DNA of 64,000 nt from MPNP01 sp965215545 (GCA_965215545.1 OZ244066.1:682001-746000); one strand, 5' to 3'; shown: positions 36,552-46,198, counted from the first letter of the stretch. Numbers and translations are program-made. Notes: generated by a model from the letters alone, not told the origin.

Positions 36552-36554
36552 TCA

Positions 36555-36867
36555 TCTGAAACCCAGCTGCAAAGGAGTCTGTGGGGACGATTCTGTCACG
36601 CCTCGACCTCCCCTGACTAATCATGGGGCTGGCTTGGAAATGTGAGAAGTGCGGCATCTGACCAATCACTGACCCGGTCTCTGTGACACGGTCGGCGGAC
36701 GGGAAATGTAGTGGGCTGTGGGCGAGATCTGTGATTTCTGGATGTCAGTTCGAGATGCCTTGCTGGGTTGGGGGATGTGTCCACAGGAAGTTGGGAGTGG
36801 GTCTTTGGCAACTCTCCGGGTTGGGCCAGATTGGATCCGCGATTGCGTGTTGGGAACGGGGAGCGGG
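36555..36867. other. Intergenic region upstream of silent porin 3
   Basis: No gene is seen and there is no similarity to the 104-bp leader of the other porins. The junction at about 36552 is a rearrangement breakpoint. Confidence 0.6.
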
Positions 36868-37587
36868 ATGATGCGGATTGGCTGGGTGGTGGTGAGTGTG
36901 TTGATGGCGTGGGGTGCCGTGGCCGGGGATTCGGCAGGACTGGCGGGGGATCTGAAGGCAATGAAACGGTCGGAGGCGTCGATTGTGGGAAATGTCCGGG
37001 ATGGCATGACCTGCAAGTATCTGACGCGGGATCGGAAGATCCATTGCACGTTTGGCGACAGTCCCGAGCAGGCGTATGTGGTCGAGAAGACCATCCAGCC
37101 GGCCTATTCGCGGTTCCAGCCCAACAGGCCGGGCAAGGTGACGATTGCGGCTGGGGCGCGCTATGCCTTTGTCAATCCTGTCAGTGAGACCCGGTCGGGG
37201 TCGACGGTGCGCATGTGCAGACTGGTCCTGCAGTTCGTGACCGAAAAGAGCGAGATCATCTGGATCTGGCATGATGAGTATCGCCATGGGGGTGGCGGGA
37301 CCTATGCTGCGCTGGATACCAATGGCGATGGACTGATGGATCTTGCTGTGAGGGGGAGCTGGAATGGCCGGGTCCATGGTGTGGCACGGTGGCGGTCGAC
37401 GACATCGGGTACTCTGGCTGCGGTGGACAGGAACTATCCGGCCCGTCCGGACATCACGGCCGTGTCGAGTGCGATGGGCAAGCGCGGATGCCAGCCGGCA
37501 GCGCGGGTGGCGGTGATGGTGCCCGCTGTGCGGGTTGGGACGGTGGGGACTGCAGTGCCGGTCTGGCGGACACCCCATGCACCGTGA
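36868..37587 (+). CDS. Exported protein with a calcium-loop-like motif
   Basis: 239 residues from ATG 36868, behind GGGGAGCGGG. The signal peptide MRIGWVVVSVLMAWGAVAG is followed by a compact domain with four cysteines. IIWIWHDEYRHGGGGTYAAL runs into DTNGDGLMDLAV (D150-D158), the DxNxDGxxD pattern of FG-GAP, dockerin or EF-hand calcium loops. The family is not recognised. The likely location is the periplasm or outside. The C-terminal 25 residues (VMVPAVRVGTVGTAVP) look degenerate, so the natural end may be upstream. Confidence 0.65.
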   Translation: MMRIGWVVVSVLMAWGAVAGDSAGLAGDLKAMKRSEASIVGNVRDGMTCKYLTRDRKIHCTFGDSPEQAYVVEKTIQPAYSRFQPNRPGKVTIAAGARYAFVNPVSETRSGSTVRMCRLVLQFVTEKSEIIWIWHDEYRHGGGGTYAALDTNGDGLMDLAVRGSWNGRVHGVARWRSTTSGTLAAVDRNYPARPDITAVSSAMGKRGCQPAARVAVMVPAVRVGTVGTAVPVWRTPHAP

Positions 37588-38050
37588 GGGCCGGGCCGAG
37601 AGAGGGAGATTGAAAGATCTGGGCAATTTCACTCACAATCGTCCAGCTTGGTTGGTGCTCCCTGGCAGGGTGTCCTCCTGGAGCAACGCCACGGAATCGA
37701 TCCCCGCCAATCCTTGCCACAGGCTTCCGCGAGCCCGGTGACCCTCGCACCCGAACAGCCAGATGTCAGGATCGGAACAAGGGGCCGGGGATGACCTGTC
37801 CCGGTATACCGTGCAGTGCCCGGACAGGGAAACAGCAGCGTCCGGGGACTGTCAAGCCCATGGTCTCTTCAGAGTGGCAGTGGTGGGGGGGGGGTGATTG
37901 GGACGAAATACCGTCACAAGGCATCCCATGGCCTGCTCCCAGGCGAAAGGTGTTTGCCCCGGGCACCCCCCCATGGCCCGGTCAATCTTGCGTGCCAAGA
38001 AAGAGCAGTTGCTCTATGTGGAACCCGAACACTCTGAGCAGGACGCATCA
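37588..38050. other. Intergenic region with an inverted dispersed repeat
   Basis: No gene is supported. 37843-37885 is the inverted copy of the 13466-13508 repeat. A run of G follows at 37886-37897. The methylase start at 38051 has no strong ribosome site. Confidence 0.5.
37843..37885 (-). repeat. Inverted copy of the 13466-13508 repeat
   Basis: CGGGGACTGTCAAGCCCATG then TCTTCAGAGTGGCAGTGG matches the complement of 13466-13508 nearly base for base. The two copies are 24 kb apart in opposite orientation and so could support an inversion of the intervening DNA. Confidence 0.75.
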
Positions 38051-38713
38051 ATGACGGCATGGTTTGGATCAAAGGGAACGACAGGTCCTTCACAGGCCAT
38101 CATCAGTTGCATGCCCCCACATCACACCTACGTCGAGACCCATCTCGGGGGCGGTGCCATCATGGCACGCAAGCCTCCGGCGCAACGCAGCATTGGCATT
38201 GACCGCAATCGCCAGGCGGGCAAGCGATTCCGCTGCGACTATCCGGTTGATCTTCACCATGGCTGTGCGCACCGCTTCCTGTCCGAATTTGACTTCGACG
38301 GTCACGAGCTGGTCTACAGCGATCCGCCCTATGTGCAGTCGACCCGGAAGTCGGGGCATCGCTACCGCTTCGACTACACGGACACCGACCACATCACGCC
38401 TCTCAACATCCTGAAGACCCTGCCGTGTCCGGTGATGGTGTCCGGTTATCCCTCGCGGCTGCATGACGAGCATCTGGAAGGCTGGCAATCGCTTGAGGTT
38501 CAGGTCAACAACCAGGCCGGAATTGTCACCAAGAAACTGTGGTTCAATTTCGTACCGGGCCGGCCGCACTGGCACACCTGCGCCGGCAGGAATTTCACCG
38601 ACCGCCAGCGAATCAAGCGCAACGCTGCGAGTTGGGCGCGGCGCTACCGGAAGATGCCGGCAGGTGAGCGGCTGGCAGTTCTCGCGGCAGTCATGGCAGT
38701 GGGGGCAGAGTGA
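38051..38713 (+). CDS. Short D12-class adenine-N6 DNA methyltransferase
   Basis: 220 residues. MTAWFGSKGTTGPSQAIISC and YVETHLGGGAIMARKPP form the S-adenosylmethionine-binding motif I region, and LVYSDPPYVQST is the catalytic DPPY motif of Dam-like (D12) enzymes. The target-recognition segment between them is very short compared with Dam (about 270 residues), as in phage-type methylases. It would methylate adenine in a short DNA site. The upstream extension of the frame is not used, since MTAWFGSKG is the natural start. Its stop overlaps the next ORF by ATGA-type coupling. Confidence 0.88.
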   Translation: MTAWFGSKGTTGPSQAIISCMPPHHTYVETHLGGGAIMARKPPAQRSIGIDRNRQAGKRFRCDYPVDLHHGCAHRFLSEFDFDGHELVYSDPPYVQSTRKSGHRYRFDYTDTDHITPLNILKTLPCPVMVSGYPSRLHDEHLEGWQSLEVQVNNQAGIVTKKLWFNFVPGRPHWHTCAGRNFTDRQRIKRNAASWARRYRKMPAGERLAVLAAVMAVGAE

Positions 38714-38862
38714 TGACGACAGGGAACAGGGCTCTGCCTGTCGCACACCTGGATGGTTTCTGGAACCGACTTGATGACATCATGCACACGGGAGAAGCGA
38801 GCACTCCTCCTGAAGAGGCTTTGAGCATCCGCCCCATTTGCGTTAACTGGATGCCCTCTTGA
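38713..38862 (+). CDS. 49-residue ORF in the methylase-protease-PIN cassette
   Basis: Its ATG overlaps the methylase stop (TGATG) and its TGA ends 1 nt before the next ATG. The product starts MTTGNRALPVAHLDGFWNRL and continues with an acidic stretch. There is no known domain. The seamless packing suggests it is translated, as a small subunit or as a coupling leader. Confidence 0.55.
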   Translation: MTTGNRALPVAHLDGFWNRLDDIMHTGEASTPPEEALSIRPICVNWMPS

Positions 38863-38863
38863 G

Positions 38864-40105
38864 ATGACCATGACAATCAACGTGAACCCCGACATCCTCG
38901 TATGGGCCCGCAAGACAGCCGGTCTCAGTGTAGAGGATGCAGCACCAAAATTGCAGCTTGGGACCAGTGCCCGAAGCAGTGCGGTCGAAAAACTGACAGC
39001 ACTGGAAAGCGGAGAGAAATCCCCGACCCGCAACCAACTCAGCATCATGGCCAACGTCTACAGGCGTCCATTGCTGACCTTCTACATGGCGGAACCGCCG
39101 CGGACAGACCCCCGCGGGACCGACTTCCGGCGGTCCCCAGGCACCTGTGGGGTCCGTAAGAACGCACTCCTCGACGCACTCCTCCGCGATGTCCGCGCTC
39201 GCCAAGAAATGGTTCGTGACATACTGATCGACGAAGATGACTTCGAGTCTCTGGACTTTGTCAGTTCGATCACCAAGAAACAGGGCGTTGATGCTGCTGC
39301 TGCTGCGATCGCCGACGTGTTGAAGTTCGATTCATCTGAGCCACGCCCAAGGGATGAAATCGCACTTTTTCAGCACCTCAGGGAGGCTGCAGGAGACGCA
39401 GGGGTTTTCGTCCTGGTCCTTGGTGATCTTGGCTCCTACCATTCCGCAATCCCACCCAGCGTGTTCCGGGGCCTTGCCATTGCCGATCCGGTCGCACCGT
39501 TCATTGTCATCAACGCCAGGGATGCCCGAACCGCCCGGGCTTTCACTCTGATTCACGAGTTGGCGCATATTTGTCTGGGACAGACAGGGGTGAGCGGTTC
39601 GCTCTCTACCGACAGACCAAGGACACGTACGGCCCGGATCGAGCGCTTCTGCAATGATGTCGCAGGTGAGGTTTTGCTTCCCGGGCAACAGTTCCTGCAA
39701 TGCGCGGACTCCATCAATACCCACGATACCGATGCCTGCCGGACTGCAATCAACACCATTGCTCGCCGCTGGTCTGTCAGTGAGCCAATGGTGGCCTATC
39801 GCCTCCACCGCATTGGCGCTCTGAATGACACCACTTACAATGTTCTGAGGAAAGACTTCGAGGAGCGATGGCAAGCGAAATTGGCACGCGATCGAAGGTC
39901 CGGCGGATTCCCAGATCCAAAAGTGATGAAGCCGTTCTCTCTCGGAGATGCACTGCTGGGTGTGGTGCATCGACATGTTCGTGACAGCACGCTGTCCCAC
40001 ACCAAGGCAGCCGTGCTGCTGGGGTCGAAACCCAGCGCAGTGGAGCCGCTGCTAAGGGAATTCGAGGCCAGGCAGGACTTTTTCGTCTCTCGGGCAGAGG
40101 CCTGA
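38864..40105 (+). CDS. HTH plus ImmA/IrrE-family metallopeptidase
   Basis: 413 residues. The N-terminal 80 form an XRE-like unit (PDILVWARKTAGLSVEDAA, LTALESGEKSPTRNQLSIMA), followed by YRRPLLTFYMAEPP, the usual bridge to ImmA domains. The zinc-protease motif HELAHICLG is at 231-239, with a matching acidic residue in DVAGEVLLP. Such proteins cleave repressors or act as antitoxins partnered with PIN-like toxins. A C-terminal part (about 340-413) is an extra helical region. Its TGA overlaps the PIN gene start (ATGA at 40105). Confidence 0.92.
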   Translation: MTMTINVNPDILVWARKTAGLSVEDAAPKLQLGTSARSSAVEKLTALESGEKSPTRNQLSIMANVYRRPLLTFYMAEPPRTDPRGTDFRRSPGTCGVRKNALLDALLRDVRARQEMVRDILIDEDDFESLDFVSSITKKQGVDAAAAAIADVLKFDSSEPRPRDEIALFQHLREAAGDAGVFVLVLGDLGSYHSAIPPSVFRGLAIADPVAPFIVINARDARTARAFTLIHELAHICLGQTGVSGSLSTDRPRTRTARIERFCNDVAGEVLLPGQQFLQCADSINTHDTDACRTAINTIARRWSVSEPMVAYRLHRIGALNDTTYNVLRKDFEERWQAKLARDRRSGGFPDPKVMKPFSLGDALLGVVHRHVRDSTLSHTKAAVLLGSKPSAVEPLLREFEARQDFFVSRAEA

Positions 40106-40644
40106 TGTATCTGCTTGATGCCAATGTCCTGATCCGAGCGGATGCCGATTTCTATCCCCCTGACCGGATCCCCCAGTTCTGGGACTGGCTGATTGAGAAA
40201 GGTAACGGTAACAAAGTGAAGATTCCACACGAAATCTACAAGGAGATCACAGACGGCAACGGGGCATTGCCTGATTGGCTCATGGACCGGGATGTCAAGG
40301 CTGCACTGTTGCTGGACGAGGAGCCTGACACTGCACTGGTACAACAGGTACTTGATGATGGCTATCAGGCTCAGGATCCGGCTTTCAACGAAATTGAGTC
40401 AAGGAAAATCGGAAAGGATGCTTTCCTTGTGGCTTACGCGCTGGCCGAAGACGGACGGGTGGTTGTGACCCGAGAGGTCTCGAGACGGACACAGCGGCTG
40501 GGTTCCAGCAAACTGCCGGATGATTGCAAAGATTGCAATGTTCGATGGACGACCGACTACAAGATGTATGAGCTGCTCAACTTCAATTTGCTGGGTTTTC
40601 ATTGTCAGGGAGCATCGGAGAGTGTGCGCACTGAACTCCGCTAA
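40105..40644 (+). CDS. DUF4411 PIN-like nuclease (putative toxin)
   Basis: 179 residues. MYLLDANVLIRADADFYPPD has the first PIN acid, KIPHEIYKEITDGNG the second, KIGKDAFLVAYALAEDGRVV the third, and VVTREVSRR the strand that follows. This is the DUF4411 pattern, known mostly next to HTH-ImmA proteins in predicted toxin-antitoxin pairs. It probably cuts RNA. Its translation is coupled to the ImmA gene. The methylase two genes upstream is an unusual extra partner. Confidence 0.9.
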   Translation: MYLLDANVLIRADADFYPPDRIPQFWDWLIEKGNGNKVKIPHEIYKEITDGNGALPDWLMDRDVKAALLLDEEPDTALVQQVLDDGYQAQDPAFNEIESRKIGKDAFLVAYALAEDGRVVVTREVSRRTQRLGSSKLPDDCKDCNVRWTTDYKMYELLNFNLLGFHCQGASESVRTELR

Positions 40645-41171
40645 GCGTGAACAAACAAGGACTATCCTGACTCATGGGCTGTCCGCATCTGCTGGCCAGC
40701 CGAATTCCTGGCCAGCGTTCGTGACGCGTGCGTAACAGATCCCGGGCATGGGCAAGCTGTCAGATTGGGGGGTTCGGCTCCGATCGTATCACATGCACCT
40801 GTCTCGTATGGGTCCAACCGTAAGGGAGGGAGCAGGTATGACACGCAGCCGGCCAGGTCGGTGCCTGGTGGTCAATCTTATACAGATGTATGTTTCCTTC
40901 CAACCGCCGGTGCCCGCGCTTCCAGGAGGCCACGAGGGATTCCGGGCCCGCTCCTCCTCGGTACGGGCAGATCCTGCTGCGCCTGTTGGGCCTCGAAGCG
41001 GCACGGTGACACCATGGCGGCCCGGAAGTGGAGAGACTGGAACCTGTTCCTGCCGGATGGCACAATCGGTTTGACAGGGGAGAAAATTCTGTCAAGAGGG
41101 GCCGGACTGTGAACGATGACTGTTGGCGGCTGGACGACATCCCGGCTGGCTGACGGGAGACGAGGAGTTGG
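40645..41171. other. Intergenic region upstream of rpsO
   Basis: 527 bp with no convincing gene. It must contain the rpsO promoter. Confidence 0.6.
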
Positions 41172-41174
41172 ATG

Positions 41175-41444
41175 ATGTCGATCGATCGTGAAGAAAAGCA
41201 ACGCTTGATCGCGGAATACGGGACAGGAGAGGGTGACACCGGGTCACCGGATGTCCAGGTGGCAATCCTGTCCTCGCGGATCAAGACCCTGACCGAACAT
41301 TTCAAGATCCACACGGGCGACAATCACTCACGACGGGGATTGCTCAATCTGGTGGCCCGGCGGCGCAAGCTGCTCGATTATGTTCGAAGGAAAGACGAGG
41401 ACCGGTACAAGCGCCTGATCGCGAGGCTGGGGCTGCGTCGCTAG
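41175..41444 (+). CDS. rpsO: 30S ribosomal protein S15
   Basis: 89 residues that bind the central domain of 16S rRNA early in small-subunit assembly. The characteristic TGSPDVQVAILSSRIKTLTE and HTGDNHSRRGLLNLVARRRK with the C-terminal YKRLIARLGLRR are intact. The second of two adjacent ATG codons (41172, 41175) gives the normal MSIDREEK start. pnp follows 174 nt later, the conserved order in most proteobacteria. Confidence 0.98.
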   Translation: MSIDREEKQRLIAEYGTGEGDTGSPDVQVAILSSRIKTLTEHFKIHTGDNHSRRGLLNLVARRRKLLDYVRRKDEDRYKRLIARLGLRR

Positions 41445-41618
41445 GATGGGCCGCCGGGGGCGGCCGATCGTCCACGCATCATGACATGACTGGCAGGCCG
41501 GGGCCCGGCGGGTGACGTTCGGGCAAGGCCTGTGTGTGAGGTGGGAGCCATGGGCTCGCACCGATGGAGATCCGGGTGGGCAGGGGCCTGACCGGGATGA
41601 GATGAAAGGCAACATGGA

Positions 41619-43727
41619 ATGTTCAATACGGTAACCCGCTCGATCAGCTGGGGCGGTCGCAAACTGACACTGGAGACCGGCAAGGTGGCCCGGCAGGCCG
41701 ATGGCTGCATCATGGCCAGCTATGGCGAGACAACCGTCATGGCGGCTGTCACCTTCGACAAGATGCCCAACACGGAACTCGATTTCTTTCCGCTGACGGT
41801 GCACTATCAGGAAAAATACTATGCCTCGGGCAAGATCCCGGGCGGTTTCTTCAAGCGGGAAGCCCGTCCCTCGGACACGGCCACCCTGACAGCCCGCCTG
41901 ATCGACCGACCGGTGCGGCCCCTCTTTCCCGACGGGTTCCGCAACTCGGTCGATGTGATCTGCACGGTCCTCTCGCACGACAAGGAAAACGACCCCGACA
42001 TCGTGGCCATGATCGCGGCCTCGGCGGCCCTGATGGTCTCCGGGGTGCCCTTCGAGGGGCCGATCGGCGCCGCCCGGGTCGGCTTCGTGGATGGCAAGTA
42101 TGTCCTGTGCCCGAAGATCGCCGACATCGAGGAATTGGGGGGCGACACCAACCACCGGCTTGATCTGGTGGTGGCCGGGACCCGGGATGCCGTCATGATG
42201 GTGGAATCGGAAGCCGTCGAGCTCACCGAGGCCGAGATGCTGGGTGCGGTGGAGTATGGCCACAAGCAGATGCAGGCCGTGATCGACATGATCGAGGATC
42301 TGGTCCTGGAAGCCGGCAAGCCGAAGTTCGAGGTCGAGGGGGCGGACCGCAGTGCGATGGACCAGGCGGTCAGGGATGCCGGCGGTGAGGCCATGCGGTC
42401 GGCCTATGCCATCGTCGACAAGAGTGAACGCAAGGATGCGATCGGTCAGGCGAAGAGCACGATCGTCGAATCTGTGGGCGAGAGTGCCGATGAGAGGGAG
42501 TTGGGAGCGGCCATCAAGGCCCTTGAGTCCGACATCCTCAGGGGCAGCATCCTGGATGATGGACGGCGGATCGACGGGCGGCGGCTGGATGAGGTCCGGC
42601 CGATCGAATGCGAGGTGGGGCTCCTGCCCCGGACGCATGGCTCGGCACTGTTCACGCGGGGCGAGACCCAGGCCATCGTGGTGACCACGCTGGGGACCGG
42701 CGAGGACGAGCAGATCGTCGACAGTCTTGTGAGCAATTCGCGGCAGAACTTCCTGCTGCATTACAATTTCCCGCCCTATTCGGTGGGGGAGACGGGACGT
42801 CTTGGCCCGCCGGGTCGGCGCGAGATCGGCCATGGGAAACTGGCCTGGCGGGCCCTCAAGGCGGTGATGCCGATGGGGGAGACCTTCCCGTACACGATCC
42901 GGATCGTGTCGGAGATCACCGAGTCGAACGGGTCCTCGAGCATGGCCACGGTCTGTGGTGCGAGTCTGTCGATGATGAACGCCTCGGTGCCGCTCAAGGC
43001 GCCGGTGGCGGGCGTGGCCATGGGCCTGATCCTGGCTGACGATGGCCGGTATGCCGTGCTGACCGACATCCTCGGAACCGAGGATCACCTCGGCGACATG
43101 GACTTCAAGGTGGCGGGCACGGAGGCGGGCATCACGTCCCTGCAGATGGACATCAAGGTGGCGGGCATCACGTCCGAGATCATGGCCGATGCCCTGGAGA
43201 ACGCCCGGAATGGACGGCTCCATATCCTCAAGGAGATGGGCAAGGTCCTCTCGAGCGCCAGCGAGATGTCGGTCCATGCGCCGCGGATCGTGAGCATGAA
43301 GATCCCGGTGGACAAGATCCGGGAGGTCATCGGCTCGGGTGGCAAGGTCATCCGGGAGATCACCGAGACCTCGGGGGCCAAGATCGATATCAGTGATGAC
43401 GGGGTGATCAAGTTCGCCTCGCCCGATGGCGAGGCCCTGGAGGCGGCCCAGAGGATGGTCAACGATATCGTGGCCGAACCCGAGGTGGGGCGGATCTATC
43501 GCGGCAAGGTCGTCCGGATCATGGACTTCGGAGCCTTCGTCAACATCACCGGCAAGCGGGACGGTCTGCTGCATGTCAGCCAGATCGCCAAGCACCGGGT
43601 GGGCCATCCCTCCGAAATTCTCGAGGAGGGCCAGATGGTCAATGTGCGCCTCAACCGGATCGATGACCGGGGCAAGATGCAGCTGACCATGAAAACCATC
43701 GATCAGGATCCGGGCGCCGCTGACTGA
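41619..43727 (+). CDS. pnp: Polynucleotide phosphorylase
   Basis: 702-residue 3'-to-5' exoribonuclease that uses phosphate, part of mRNA turnover. Domain order is a first RNase PH fold (KLTLETGKVARQADG), an all-alpha linker, and a second RNase PH fold (RTHGSALFTRGETQAIV; the DILGTEDHLGDMDFKVAGT region with active-site acids). A KH domain (EVIGSGGKVIREITE) and an S1 domain (IYRGKVVRIMDFGAFVNI) follow. The length is normal. A long open frame on the opposite strand is a codon-usage shadow. Confidence 0.98.
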   Translation: MFNTVTRSISWGGRKLTLETGKVARQADGCIMASYGETTVMAAVTFDKMPNTELDFFPLTVHYQEKYYASGKIPGGFFKREARPSDTATLTARLIDRPVRPLFPDGFRNSVDVICTVLSHDKENDPDIVAMIAASAALMVSGVPFEGPIGAARVGFVDGKYVLCPKIADIEELGGDTNHRLDLVVAGTRDAVMMVESEAVELTEAEMLGAVEYGHKQMQAVIDMIEDLVLEAGKPKFEVEGADRSAMDQAVRDAGGEAMRSAYAIVDKSERKDAIGQAKSTIVESVGESADERELGAAIKALESDILRGSILDDGRRIDGRRLDEVRPIECEVGLLPRTHGSALFTRGETQAIVVTTLGTGEDEQIVDSLVSNSRQNFLLHYNFPPYSVGETGRLGPPGRREIGHGKLAWRALKAVMPMGETFPYTIRIVSEITESNGSSSMATVCGASLSMMNASVPLKAPVAGVAMGLILADDGRYAVLTDILGTEDHLGDMDFKVAGTEAGITSLQMDIKVAGITSEIMADALENARNGRLHILKEMGKVLSSASEMSVHAPRIVSMKIPVDKIREVIGSGGKVIREITETSGAKIDISDDGVIKFASPDGEALEAAQRMVNDIVAEPEVGRIYRGKVVRIMDFGAFVNITGKRDGLLHVSQIAKHRVGHPSEILEEGQMVNVRLNRIDDRGKMQLTMKTIDQDPGAAD

Positions 43728-43733
43728 TCCCGT

Positions 43734-45026
43734 TCAGGATCCTGGCCGGGCCAGCCAGTCGGCGATGAGGTCGGTCGCGGCACTGATGGCCTGACCGGGC
43801 CGGGCCACCACCTGGTGGGCGGCCCCGGTCAGGGTCTCGAGCACCCTGGCGTCCTGGAGGCGGTCGACGGCCGCCGCGACCTCGATGGCGTCCCGCACGG
43901 GGATGCTGGCCCCGGCCGTCTCGAGATCACGGTAGATCTCGGCAAAGTTCTCCACATGGGGACCATGCAGGATCGCTGAATGCAATCGACCTGGCTCCCA
44001 GGGGTTGTGCCCCCCGATGGGAACCAGGGATCCGCCCAGGAGGGTGATGCGGGCCAGACGATACCAGAGTCCCATCTCGCCGAACGTGTCGGCAAGATAG
44101 ACAGCGTGATGCGCCTGCAAGGGTGGCCCTGACGAGCGTCGGGCGTACGCCAGTCCGGTCGCGGTGATGGTGGTCTCGATCGCCCCGGCCCGCTCGGGAT
44201 GGCGGGGCACGATGATCAGGAGCAGGTCCGGGCGGGTCTGGCGGAGGCGCTGGTGGGCGGCGAGGGCGATGGCCTCCTCACCATCATGGGTGGAGGCGGC
44301 CAGCCAGACGGGCCGGTCGGCAAGAGTCGTCCTGAAGGCGACGAGGGCGGCGGGGTCATGGGCCAGTTCTGGATTGGACTGTTTGAGGGAGCCGGTCACC
44401 TGCAGGCGCTCGGGGGGCAGGCCGAGGGTGAGGAGCTGGTCACCGATCCGGGAATTCTGGGCATGGACTGTGGCAAGGAGAGCCAGGAGCGGCCTGACCA
44501 GCCAGGCCCATGTGCGCATCCTGCGATAGGAGGTGCCGGAAATCCTGGCATTCAGGAGGGCAATCGGAATCTGCCGACGGTGGGTCTCGAACAGGAGAAC
44601 GGGCCAGAGTTCGCTCTCGACAAGGATTGCCATATCGGGCTGCCAGTGCGCAAGGAAGCGGCGTACGACGGGGGCGATGTCGACAGGCACGAACTGATGC
44701 CGGACCCGCGGCACATGGATCCCGGCCAGATACTGGGCTGACGAGAGCGTCCCCGTGGTGAACAGGATGGCGGTGTCCGGATGGGAGTCCACAACCCGCT
44801 CGATGACTGTCATGATGGCCCGGGCTTCCCCGAGGCTGGCGGCGTGGAACCAGATGAGCGGACTGGCGGGCCGACGGGCCGACGGGGACCCGAGACGCTC
44901 CGTGCTGCGCTCCGGATCCTCCTTGCCCCGCCAGCGGCGATAGCAGAGGACGAGGGGGGCGATCGGGACGAGGAGGGTCGTCAGGCGAACATAGGCGGCA
45001 AGAACCCGGTGCGCGAGTCGGGTCAT
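43734..45026 (-). CDS. waaA: 3-deoxy-D-manno-octulosonic acid transferase
   Basis: Inner-membrane GT30 enzyme that adds Kdo to lipid A precursor. 430 residues from ATG 45026, chosen because the protein then starts with RVLAAYVRLTTLLVPIAPLV, the N-terminal anchor. WFHAASLGEARA, ILVESELWPVLL with the catalytic Glu, RISGTSYRRM and LGGSLVPIGGHNPWEP are family motifs. It converges with pnp, 6 nt apart. Confidence 0.95.
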   Translation of the reverse strand: MTRLAHRVLAAYVRLTTLLVPIAPLVLCYRRWRGKEDPERSTERLGSPSARRPASPLIWFHAASLGEARAIMTVIERVVDSHPDTAILFTTGTLSSAQYLAGIHVPRVRHQFVPVDIAPVVRRFLAHWQPDMAILVESELWPVLLFETHRRQIPIALLNARISGTSYRRMRTWAWLVRPLLALLATVHAQNSRIGDQLLTLGLPPERLQVTGSLKQSNPELAHDPAALVAFRTTLADRPVWLAASTHDGEEAIALAAHQRLRQTRPDLLLIIVPRHPERAGAIETTITATGLAYARRSSGPPLQAHHAVYLADTFGEMGLWYRLARITLLGGSLVPIGGHNPWEPGRLHSAILHGPHVENFAEIYRDLETAGASIPVRDAIEVAAAVDRLQDARVLETLTGAAHQVVARPGQAISAATDLIADWLARPGS

Positions 45027-45123
45027 GGGTGATCCCCACGATCGGGAGGCCTGGCAGGACCAGAGTGAACCGACGCGGGACCGATGGCCCGGGGACGGGG
45101 AGTCGAGGGGACCATTGGCGGCA

Positions 45124-46113
45124 TCAGCGGGCCGGCGGGCGGGCCCGGTGCCAGTTCCAGGCATCCCGGATGATGGTCTCGAGGGCAGAGTGCTGGCAGG
45201 TCAGGCCCAGGGTGTTGGCAGCGAGGGTGCAATCGGCAGTGGTGCGGGGGATATCACCAGGGCGCCGATCAGCCACGGTGGCGGGAATCGCGACCCCGAC
45301 ATGGGCCTCACAGGCCGTGAGGATCTCGCGGATGCTGGTGCCGGTGCCGGTGCCGATATTGAGGGCCGCAAAGCCCTGATGGGCCAGGGTCCACTCCAGA
45401 GCCCGCAGATTGGCTGCGGCGACATCCATGACATGGATGTAGTCGCGGATGCAGGTCCCGTCCGGCGTGTCATAATCCTGCCCGTTGATCCGGAAACCCG
45501 GTCCACTGCCGGTGGCGGCGGCAAGGATGGTCGGGATGAGGGCGGTCCCGGGTGGACTGGTCTCCCCGATGGCGCCATCGGGATCCGCACCGGCAACATT
45601 GAAATAGCGCAGGGCCAGACACCCCATGGCGTGGGCCCTGGCAACATCGGCCAGCAGCAGTTCGCCGGCAAGTTTGCTGGCTGCATAGGCGTTGGTCGGT
45701 CGGGGCGGGAGACTCTCACTGAGGATCGGCGTCGCCTGGGGGCCGTAGACGGCCGAGGTGGAGGCAAAGACGACGCTCGTGCAACCGGTGTCGATGGCGG
45801 CGGTGAGAAGGGCAAGGGTCGTGGCCAGATTGTTCTGCCAGTAGGCCACGGGATGGACGGTTGAGTCGGCGACACGGGTTGAGGCCGCAAGATGCAGGAT
45901 GGCAACCGGTTGGATCTCGGTCATGACGTCGGCAAGGGCGCGGGCATCCTCGAGGTCGGTGGCGATCAAGGGGCCATAGCGGACAGCCTGGCGGCGGCCT
46001 GTCGAGAGATTGTCGAGGGTGACGGGCGTATAGCCGGCTCTGGCCAGCAGGAGGCAGGTATGCGAGCCGATATAGCCGGCCCCGCCGGTGACGAGGACTG
46101 TCCTGGTGGTCAT
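45124..46113 (-). CDS. galE: UDP-glucose 4-epimerase
   Basis: 329-residue SDR enzyme that interconverts UDP-glucose and UDP-galactose. The start at 46113 gives MTTRTVLVTGGAGYIGSHTC, the NAD-binding motif. SVVFASTSAVYG carries the catalytic serine, YAASKLAGELLL the Tyr/Lys, and GTCIRDYIHVMDVA and LNIGTGTGTSIREI follow as usual. The longer frame upstream is a shadow of the zapE region. It may supply UDP-galactose to the lipopolysaccharide genes in this window. Confidence 0.94.
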   Translation of the reverse strand: MTTRTVLVTGGAGYIGSHTCLLLARAGYTPVTLDNLSTGRRQAVRYGPLIATDLEDARALADVMTEIQPVAILHLAASTRVADSTVHPVAYWQNNLATTLALLTAAIDTGCTSVVFASTSAVYGPQATPILSESLPPRPTNAYAASKLAGELLLADVARAHAMGCLALRYFNVAGADPDGAIGETSPPGTALIPTILAAATGSGPGFRINGQDYDTPDGTCIRDYIHVMDVAAANLRALEWTLAHQGFAALNIGTGTGTSIREILTACEAHVGVAIPATVADRRPGDIPRTTADCTLAANTLGLTCQHSALETIIRDAWNWHRARPPAR

Positions 46114-46198
46114 CGGAACCCCTCTCTGGCACCCGGGCATGTGGGGATCCCAATGCCCTGCCCCGGTGGCGAATGGAAGTCGGGGATGAGGGAGACCG

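Noticed and set aside
41328..43607. 759-codon open frame antisense to pnp
   Set aside because: It is His- and Asp-rich shadow translation of a GC-rich core gene. pnp is intact on the other strand with all domains.
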